DNA of 7,195 nt from GCA-020344555 sp964548955. GTDB taxonomy: Bacteria; Planctomycetota; Phycisphaerae; UBA1845. The notes under the pieces were generated by a model, which saw only the letters and a list, made by a program, of their open reading frames with translations, had not been told where the DNA came from and did no database searches. Location of the stretch: positions 1 through 7,195 of the forward strand of contig CAZJTP010000216.1 in assembly GCA_964548955.1 (NCBI GenBank). The letters run 5' to 3'. Made by a program: the position numbers and the translations under genes. Below, piece after piece: positions 1 to 4,952 of the stretch (positions are counted from its first letter, which is position 1; each line of letters starts with the position of its first letter).

Positions 1-3000
1 CCATCGCGCCTGGGCGCTGGCAATCAGGACTTACCCATCCGTCTCCGTCGGGATCGGACGGGTCGACGTCACACTCGTCAGGGATGTCGTTGCCGTTACA
101 ATCGGCGCACGATGGATCACCGGCCGGGCAGTTGGTTATTTCTACACCATTGCAGATCCCATCACCGTCGCAGTCACCCTCCAGAGCTGCTTCACATTCG
201 TTCGGGATTCCGTCCTCGTCACAGTCTCCGCAGGTTCGCAGGTCTACGCAACTGTCGATGTCACACCAGTCGGGGACGTCGTTTGTATTGCAGTCGTCGC
301 AGTCCGGGTCATCCTCCGCACAGTCTCTGATATCACAGAAATCGGGGATGCAGTTGACGTCACAATCACCGCAGTCCGGATTGCTCATGCAATTGTCAAT
401 GTCGCATTGGTCTGGGATTCCATTCCCGTTGCAGTCCGGGTCGCAGGAAATATCGGAGACACACTCCGGCTCGCAGCCTTCCGGGCATCCTATTCCCGTA
501 TTGCAGTCGCAGCCAACGGGACAGGCTTCTCCGGTCGAGCTACAGACACACGGGTTAACCGGGCACCCAATGCACCCTTCTACACAGAAGAATCGTGTGA
601 AAGGTGGCGGTGGTGTGGCTTGGCAATCCACGGAGATCTCGCATTCGTCGGGGATGCCGTTGCCGTCTCCGGTGCCGGTATCGTTGCAGTCGCTGCTGCC
701 GCCACATTCGCCAGTCCAGCCGGTGGCCGTACAGGCCTCTGACTCACAGTCAATATCGCACGCGTCAGGGATTCCGTTCTCATTACAATCATACACTACC
801 ATCAACTCCGCGCAAGGTTCGGAGACATTGACGGTCATTGCTGGAGCGTTCGCAGGAGCATCCGCAGGCAGTAGCTCTGAAGCCCGCCCGGAATCTGCTT
901 CCCCGAGCACGAAGCTAATCCTATAGCCATTGCCACCGGCTTGCTTAGGAACGTCAAACGTGTATTCTGAGAGATACGCGGGTGGAGCATCGGGCACCTC
1001 GTCGACACCGGGGGCTTGTACGGCGACCACAAAGCAATCCGGGCAGTCAAATCCGGAGAAATGGTTCAAGAGACCGTCGAATACCCAATCGCGATCGGGA
1101 TGGCCGTGAGTCGGATCGATTGTTACATCGGAGTCGACCACACCCTCGTCGCAATCAGGGCCGATCGTTGCAGAACCGGGGCGTCGAATGATGTTTTCTC
1201 TGCATCGGCTGGAGGCATCCCCGTCTTGAGGCAAGCTTGGCTCGAAGTTGATCTCCGTCTGGTACATCGTCACTCCGTCGGCAGCGCTTTTTACAAAGAT
1301 CTCTAATGTCGTCGTGCTGGGCTCGCTGTTCGAGGGGGCGATCATGTACACAGGGTGTGTGCCGGTTTGTGCGAGCGTCAACGGTTCTCCCGCTTCATCG
1401 ACGAGTGTGCAGATCACGGTGCCCGTGCTCCGCTGCCCATCTGCTGCAAGCGAATGCAGGGGTGACTCGGCACAAGGCGATGGCCCGGGATAGGGATAGC
1501 CCTGGAAAGCCCGCACAACGGCCAGCAGGTCCCGGCCCCCCACGACCAAGTCCGGAACCTCGGGCATCAAATCGACCCACGACAGCGGCGGTGAGTACTC
1601 CGGGTCCCGGATCCCATCGAGGATCGCCGTAACATCGTCGACGTTAACATGACCGTTGGGCGGCAGCCATTCGAGGGTCCGCCCATCGACACCATCAACG
1701 ACGTCCGCCCAGTCTCTACCGTCTGTCGGCTTTGATATCGTGGGCAGCAGCAGGTCCCCGGAGTGGTAACTGAGATTTTCGCTGCAAGCTTCCTGGATGG
1801 CCCGAACCGCGTACCCAGCGGCCGGTACAATCTGCTGGTCCGCGACGTGAATCACCGCCTCCGTCCAGTTGCGGTAGACGGGCATGTCGGTCAGCCTTGA
1901 TACCCAGTGAATCTCTCCGAAGTGTTCGGCCTCGATTGGAGAGTCCACCCACCAGGTCGTACCCACACAGTCCGTCTGATCGCAGGTTTCCGACAGCGGT
2001 TGCGGGCAGTCGTCGGCCGTCTCACAGATCTCGCCGCTCTCGCTGCAGCGCTTGTGCTCGGTCAGCTCCACCTCGAACGCCACGCACTTGTCATCATTGT
2101 TGGGCTGGAAGGAGATGTAGCGATTCTTGGGCACGTAGCAGATACCGTCGCGACAGACCGACAGGCCGGGGCAGTCACCATCGCCAGTGCAGGTCAATTG
2201 ACATTCCGTGCCTACGCAGGTCAATGGGAGGGGGCAATCGCTATCATCCGTACACGAGCTGTAAGGCCACCGTTCCGCCAGCGGCGTCGCGGCCTTCTCG
2301 CAGGGCTCACACGCCTCATCGATCCCGTCGGCAGGATCATCCGTGTCGCCAAGACACCCGCAAACGAACGTCCCCCCCTGGGAACCACAGTCCGCCCGGG
2401 TCAGCTCTTCACAACTGCCGTCACCAAAGCAGCACCCCACAATCTCACAAGCGTCGTCAATGCCGTCGCCATTGATATCGATCCCCGAACACTCGGAAAC
2501 CGGTGTCCCACCGGCGGCGTCGCAATCCTCCACGTTCATCGACGTGGCGCAGCTTCCGTCCGGCAGACAGCAATCCGTCTGCACGATAATCACCGCCGGC
2601 TCGATCCCGCCGAGCGGAATCATCTGGCTGTCCTGATCCATGAGAATGGTGTTTTGTGCCCCGCGCATGAAGTCGATTGTAAACGTTCCAACCGCGTCGG
2701 TGGGAACGTCGAGGACCAACGTGCCGGCGTACGAAGGATTATCCGAGCTTGGAATGGGGTCACCCTCATTGATCGTGCTGCCCCAACGATAGTCCAACGT
2801 GCTCACGTCCACCGCCTTCAACTCGGTGAAGACGTCCGGGTGGTTAAGCACATAATCCGACCGTGTCAAGTCGATGAGCGCAACGTCGCATACATCGTCC
2901 GTGCACATCGACCCAGGCCCGATCACCGGCGGGCAATCGGTGTGGCTCGTGCAGGCGTACTCATACGGCGAGAGCGAAGCACCCAAGCCGCTGGAGTAGC

Positions 3001-4753
3001 CCGACGAATCCAGAGCGATCTGCCACGCTTTCATGCAGACATCACCAGTCTCACAGTGCGCGTGGCCCGCAGCGGCCGGATCCCAGGCGGAAATCTGAAT
3101 TTCCAGAAAGACCTGGTGACCGCCGTCGGGGAGGATCATCTCGTTGCCGTCGAGGACGACGCCCGGGTCGAGTGATCCGCTGGGGTCGTTGCCCATGATC
3201 CTCAATGTGATCACCGCGTCTCCGACGAACGGCTCTACAAGGCAGTACTCGTCACATCCGTCGCCGGGGGTCGTGTTCCCATCGTCGCACTCCTCGCCAC
3301 TGTCGGTGACCCGGTCACCGCATCCTGGTAACGTGCAGTCCGTCCGGCAGGCGTCCGGCACGGTGTCCGAGTTGTCGACTCCGTCGTCGCACTCCTCCGC
3401 GAAGTCCAACTCCCCGTTCCCGCACAGCTCGGACCGGCAATTCTGGTCGCAACCGTCGCCGGGAATCAGGTTGTCGTCGTCACATTGCTCACCCGGTTCG
3501 AGAATCCCGTTCCCACACTCGTACACCGGACCACCGCACGGCGGATCGCTCGGATCACCGAACGGCGGCGGTGGGTAGCTCACACCCTTAAACGCGTCAA
3601 GGACGAGCGTCACGTCGTCACTGATTCCGATCTTCATATCCATGGTCTTCGGCGCAACGTCACTCCGCACCGAGGTGAGCGGCTGGCGGTTCGAAATGTT
3701 CTTGAACTTATCAAGCACGCCAGTCACGTCCGAGGTCACGCCAACACTGTCATCGGGCGGCCGGGCCGGCTCCGTTGCAAGGTCCTTCACGCAGTCGCCC
3801 CAGATGCTCGTCGTCACCCAGATGGCAACAGAGAAGTCACCCTCCTCCGGGTCGGTACAGCTCGAGTCGATCACGCTGACGAGGTACTTCGCTTGGTCAA
3901 TCTCGAGCGGACTTTTATTCGTCACCAGGCTCGGGACGATCCCCTCGTGGTACACGTGGATGACCCCGTCCCAGCATGTGTGGCCGCCGCAGTCATCGTC
4001 GCTTGTGCACGTTTCGTTGACGTTATCACCGGCAAGACAGTACCGCCGGGTCCAATCCGTGTAGTACGGCTCGCACTGCAACGTCGCCGCCGCAAACTCC
4101 AACGGCAAATCCTTCCCGGGGAAGCCGCAGCCCGCCGGAGGAGGCGTGCCCTGACCCGAATTCTCACAATACGTGGCCAGCGGACCGACCCACATCTCGA
4201 GCCCCTCCCACATGTCGTACGGAGGCGGAATCTCGTCGAACATCACCCGGATCGCCTGCAACCGTCCCGGATCACCCGCGCTGAAGGACAAGACGCGGAT
4301 CTTCTCGTTGATCGGGTTGGGCGGCATGTCGCCCTCGATGTAGAGGCGGTCCTCCACGGGCGGCGATGATGCAAAGCACTCAGTGGCCGCCGCGATCATC
4401 CCCGCGTAGGTTTCCCAGACGGACTGGTCTTCCGTGGCGGATCCGCGTAACGCATCCGGAGCAGCGCGCACGGGCTCGTCTGACATATAAGTGTCGCGAT
4501 CCGGTCCGCCGGCGGTCCGTGCGGATGCGAGGCGCACGGCTGCGCGCGGAGGTTGCGCGACGGCTGGGTTGGCCGTTGCAGCGAACTCGGCCGACAGCTG
4601 CGTTGCGGTTGCCGCCGTCGTTTCGCCGCCGCCCGGACGGGCGGCGCCGGGATGATGCATGAGCATCATGGATAGTGTCACAACGATAACGGTTGTCATC
4701 CGTCTCGAGGTGCTTCCAGTGATCGCCGACTGAGTTGTTCCCTGTATGTCCAC
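1..4753 (-). CDS. Giant secreted Cys-rich modular protein with dockerin-like, Myxococcus-type disulfide and DCNxNGIPD repeats (3' end outside window)
   Basis: The frame is open from GTG 4753-4751 to the window edge, 1,584 codons with no stop, so the protein is longer than seen. Order of parts by residue: signal peptide about 1-38; Ala/Thr/Pro-rich linker 40-108; module A 151-324; dockerin-like pair 327-394; three Cys repeats 413-504; module B 511-725; two CCxxDGSC units 728-800; two CxxDxDC units 834-872; diverged A 875-1008; dockerin-like pair 1027-1090; diverged B 1110-1313; DCNxNGIPD repeats from 1322 to the edge. No catalytic motif is visible. The many Cys imply an oxidising, extracytoplasmic location; Asp/Asn loops suggest calcium binding (inference). 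GTG was chosen for its GAAGGGAG ribosome site and normal signal-peptide length. An in-frame ATG at 4837-4835 would add 28 residues; an in-frame TGA at 4873-4871 blocks anything longer. The gene lies 199 bases behind a paralogous gene on the same strand. The reading frame is very secure; the function is unknown. Confidence 0.93.
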   Translation of the reverse strand, partial: MDIQGTTQSAITGSTSRRMTTVIVVTLSMMLMHHPGAARPGGGETTAATATQLSAEFAATANPAVAQPPRAAVRLASARTAGGPDRDTYMSDEPVRAAPDALRGSATEDQSVWETYAGMIAAATECFASSPPVEDRLYIEGDMPPNPINEKIRVLSFSAGDPGRLQAIRVMFDEIPPPYDMWEGLEMWVGPLATYCENSGQGTPPPAGCGFPGKDLPLEFAAATLQCEPYYTDWTRRYCLAGDNVNETCTSDDDCGGHTCWDGVIHVYHEGIVPSLVTNKSPLEIDQAKYLVSVIDSSCTDPEEGDFSVAIWVTTSIWGDCVKDLATEPARPPDDSVGVTSDVTGVLDKFKNISNRQPLTSVRSDVAPKTMDMKIGISDDVTLVLDAFKGVSYPPPPFGDPSDPPCGGPVYECGNGILEPGEQCDDDNLIPGDGCDQNCRSELCGNGELDFAEECDDGVDNSDTVPDACRTDCTLPGCGDRVTDSGEECDDGNTTPGDGCDEYCLVEPFVGDAVITLRIMGNDPSGSLDPGVVLDGNEMILPDGGHQVFLEIQISAWDPAAAGHAHCETGDVCMKAWQIALDSSGYSSGLGASLSPYEYACTSHTDCPPVIGPGSMCTDDVCDVALIDLTRSDYVLNHPDVFTELKAVDVSTLDYRWGSTINEGDPIPSSDNPSYAGTLVLDVPTDAVGTFTIDFMRGAQNTILMDQDSQMIPLGGIEPAVIIVQTDCCLPDGSCATSMNVEDCDAAGGTPVSECSGIDINGDGIDDACEIVGCCFGDGSCEELTRADCGSQGGTFVCGCLGDTDDPADGIDEACEPCEKAATPLAERWPYSSCTDDSDCPLPLTCVGTECQLTCTGDGDCPGLSVCRDGICYVPKNRYISFQPNNDDKCVAFEVELTEHKRCSESGEICETADDCPQPLSETCDQTDCVGTTWWVDSPIEAEHFGEIHWVSRLTDMPVYRNWTEAVIHVADQQIVPAAGYAVRAIQEACSENLSYHSGDLLLPTISKPTDGRDWADVVDGVDGRTLEWLPPNGHVNVDDVTAILDGIRDPEYSPPLSWVDLMPEVPDLVVGGRDLLAVVRAFQGYPYPGPSPCAESPLHSLAADGQRSTGTVICTLVDEAGEPLTLAQTGTHPVYMIAPSNSEPSTTTLEIFVKSAADGVTMYQTEINFEPSLPQDGDASSRCRENIIRRPGSATIGPDCDEGVVDSDVTIDPTHGHPDRDWVFDGLLNHFSGFDCPDCFVVAVQAPGVDEVPDAPPAYLSEYTFDVPKQAGGNGYRISFVLGEADSGRASELLPADAPANAPAMTVNVSEPCAELMVVYDCNENGIPDACDIDCESEACTATGWTGECGGSSDCNDTGTGDGNGIPDECEISVDCQATPPPPFTRFFCVEGCIGCPVNPCVCSSTGEACPVGCDCNTGIGCPEGCEPECVSDISCDPDCNGNGIPDQCDIDNCMSNPDCGDCDVNCIPDFCDIRDCAEDDPDCDDCNTNDVPDWCDIDSCVDLRTCGDCDEDGIPNECEAALEGDCDGDGICNGVEITNCPAGDPSCADCNGNDIPDECDVDPSDPDGDGWVSPDCQRPGAM
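65..790 (-). repeat. Array of eight DCNxNGIPDxCD repeats (TSP3-like)
   Basis: Residues 1322-1563, continuing to the edge. Units start at residues 1322, 1355, 1440, 1463, 1487, 1510, 1527 and 1551. Consensus is D-C-[ND]-x-[ND]-G-I-P-D-x-C-D-I. Asp/Asn at positions 1, 3, 5, 9 and 12 with Gly at 6 match the spacing of EF-hand and thrombospondin type 3 loops, and Cys at 2 and 11 may pair. Unit 2 has extra residues; unit 4 has Cys in place of the loop Gly (DCDVNCIPD); unit 7 is DCDGDGICNG. The array is well known in planctomycete secreted proteins; calcium binding is inferred. Confidence 0.8.
443..586 (-). other. Cys-dense knot inside the DCN array
   Basis: Residues 1390-1437 carry twelve Cys in 48 residues, in the spacing C-x3-C-x2-C-x4-C-x-C-x6-C-x3-C-x-C-x5-C-x3-C-x3-C-x5-C. 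It sits between the second and third DCNxNGIPD units after a TPPPPF hinge. I do not recognise a named family. A compact disulfide knot is more likely than a metal site, since the protein is exported and has no conserved His here. Confidence 0.5.
815..1426 (-). repeat. Diverged module B (B'), gene 2
   Basis: Residues 1110-1313. The order of landmarks follows module B: TTTLEIFVKSAADGVTMYQT then EINF (like LEIYVSGW...FQAQIN), DWVFDGLLNHFSG (like RTDYVFYG), YLSEYTFDVPKQAGGNGYRI (like YIGSLVLDVPGDAAGTFTL), and a last strand MTVNV (like KITV). GYSSG and LDYxWG are lost and a DCPDC motif is gained. Homology to B is inferred from order and spacing. It could instead be an unrelated beta-sandwich. Confidence 0.4.
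1484..1675 (-). repeat. Dockerin-like repeat pair, gene 2 copy 2
   Basis: Residues 1027-1090. The halves read LPPNGHVNVDDVTAILDGIR and MPEVPDLVVGGRDLLAVVRA followed by FQG. The usual YPYPGPSPC tail follows. The first half keeps N-G and D-D, and the second has PDLVVGGRD with no loop Gly at the usual place, so at most one calcium site seems intact. Confidence 0.55.
1730..2131 (-). repeat. Module A, copy 2 in gene 2 (diverged)
   Basis: Residues 875-1008. It opens with PKNRYISFQPNNDDKCVAFE. A Cys mini-module (903-924) interrupts the strand after VELTEH. The usual WVG is WWVDSP, and the later block YRNWTEAVIHVADQQIVPAA lines up with YFRDWSELGVINVFDDEIVP of gene 1. The terminal WGD is replaced by DWADV. 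This is the most divergent A copy in the window. Confidence 0.5.
2138..2254 (-). repeat. Two adjacent CxxDxDCP mini-modules
   Basis: Residues 834-851 (CTDDSDCPLPLTCVGTEC) and 855-872 (CTGDGDCPGLSVCRDGIC). Each has four Cys in the order C-x(3)-D-C-x(5)-C-x(4)-C (the D-C pair is adjacent). They lead directly into the second A module. Related units occur at residues 239-260, 601-622 and 903-924 and in gene 1 at 395-419. Confidence 0.65.
2354..2572 (-). repeat. Two CCxxDGSC units
   Basis: Residues 728-755 (CCLPDGSC...EDC.AAGGT...C) and 774-800 (CCFGDGSCEELTRADC.SQGGTFVCGC). This is the C-C-x(2)-D-G-S-C-x(6-7)-D-C-x(3)-G-G-T pattern common in planctomycete secreted proteins. Between them lies DINGDGIDDACE, a further Asp-rich loop close to the DCNxNGIPD repeat. 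Function unknown. Confidence 0.65.
2579..3223 (-). repeat. Module B, copy 1 in gene 2
   Basis: Residues 511-725. It matches gene 1 module B in order: SLDPG, GNEMILPDGGHQVFLEIQIS, SSGYSSGLGASLSP, a Cys insert (601-622), RSDYV, STLDYRWGST, YAGTLVLDVPTDAVGTFTI, and a final AVIIVQT strand. An additional CETGDVCMK sits before the GYSSG strand and has no partner in gene 1. Confidence 0.55.
3242..3517 (-). repeat. Three Myxococcus-type cysteine-rich repeats (DUF4215-like)
   Basis: Residues 413-439, 444-473 and 478-504. Pattern: CGNGxxEPGEQCDDxN, PGDGCxxxC. The third unit (CGDRVTDSGEECDDGN then TTPGDGCDEYC) is nearly canonical. The second has DACRTDC in place of the GDGC end and is slightly longer. 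These repeats are known from secreted and surface proteins of myxobacteria and planctomycetes, as small disulfide-linked units with four Cys each. Twelve Cys fall in about 90 residues. Confidence 0.85.
3572..3775 (-). repeat. Dockerin-like repeat pair, gene 2 copy 1
   Basis: Residues 327-394. The halves read EPARPPDDSVGVTSDVTGVL followed by DKFKN, and VAPKTMDMKIGISDDVTLVL followed by DAFKG. The second half has lost both Asp of the D-x-D start and the loop Gly (VAPKTMDMK against VDPNVPDGT), so its loop is probably not a calcium site. A Pro-rich hinge (SYPPPPFG) joins it to the Cys repeats. Confidence 0.6.
3782..4303 (-). repeat. Module A, copy 1 in gene 2, with Cys insertion
   Basis: Residues 151-324. 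Landmarks are VLSFSAGDPG, QAIRVMFDEIP, MWVGP, ENSGQGTPPPAGCG, LQCEPYYTDW, IHVYHEGIVP and TSIWGDCVKD. A block of about 22 residues with four Cys (C239-C260, including CTSDDDCGG) sits between the DW and the IHVY strand. Gene 1 has no insert there. The DNA shares a perfect 22-base match with gene 1 (4264-4285 and 6959-6980). Confidence 0.6.
4640..4753 (-). other. Signal peptide of the downstream giant protein
   Basis: Residues 1-38 have an n-region ending in STSRR, a hydrophobic core TTVIVVTLSMMLM, then HHPGAA, giving a probable signal peptidase I site near PGAA/RP. A low-complexity Ala/Thr/Pro/Arg-rich linker follows (residues about 40-108) before the first folded module. RR is followed by M-T-T rather than a full twin-arginine motif, so Sec export is more likely than Tat. 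The exact cleavage site is an estimate. Confidence 0.65.
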
Positions 4754-4952
4754 GGCCTTGCTCCCTTCTGGCAATGAGTGGTGTTTCCGGAGGGCTGAGG
4801 AGACAGCTCCGCCCGAGTGAACCTTATTAGAGATCATGACGTTCGACTCCGTCTTGCGTTTTGCGCTTGCTCACGTGGTTTCTTGTATCGGCCCCGCTTC
4901 ATTCCTTCTCACCATGTACATTCGCACATCCTGCCGGTCTACTTCTCTTTCT
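4754..4952. other. Intergenic gap between the two paralogous genes
   Basis: The 199 bases hold no separate gene. Just after the upstream stop, the minus strand has a purine-rich stretch (AGAGAAAGAGAAG). I found no stem-loop followed by a T run, so no intrinsic terminator can be called, and no convincing -35/-10 pair. A weak four-base stem GGAG/CTCC lies near 4799-4810. The gap also holds the alternative in-frame ATG (4837-4835) and the in-frame TGA (4873-4871). Cotranscription or a separate promoter cannot be decided from this sequence. Confidence 0.5.
4761..4768 (-). promoter_or_regulatory. Ribosome binding site for the downstream giant gene
   Basis: The minus strand reads GAAGGGAG, with seven bases (CAAGGCC) before the GTG at 4753. 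This decides the start against the in-frame ATG at 4837, whose only help is a GGAG nine bases upstream (4847-4850). It also gives an 18-residue n-region ending in RR before the hydrophobic core, against 46 residues for the ATG. Confidence 0.6.

Noticed and set aside
65..790. Periodic DNA similarity resembling a CRISPR or tandem repeat array
   Set aside because: Unit spacing is irregular (24 to about 255 bases), copies differ at the DNA level, and every unit is in frame within one coding sequence, so this is a protein repeat.
84..926. Long plus-strand open frame of 280 codons rich in Ser, Gln, His and Pro
   Set aside because: It is exactly antisense to the DCNxNGIPD repeats of the minus-strand gene. 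Its repeated SGIP and LQS text is the complement of those codons, and it has no recognisable domain.
580..1952. Several short minus-strand frames (for example 580-792, 835-1050, 1567-1830)
   Set aside because: They are out of frame with the continuous 1,584-codon gene. They are shadows, not pieces of a broken gene.
1907..3175. Plus-strand open frame of 422 codons
   Set aside because: It is antisense to B, the Cys units and the second A of gene 2. Its product is Arg/Val/Ala-rich with no motif, as expected for the complement of GC-rich coding DNA.
3485..4369. Plus-strand open frame of 294 codons
   Set aside because: It is antisense to the first A and dockerin-like pair of gene 2; its Arg/His-rich product shows no family features.
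4796..4812. Short stem GGAG/CTCC in the gap as a possible terminator
   Set aside because: Only four pairs, no T run after it, and it sits just upstream of the ribosome site of the next gene.
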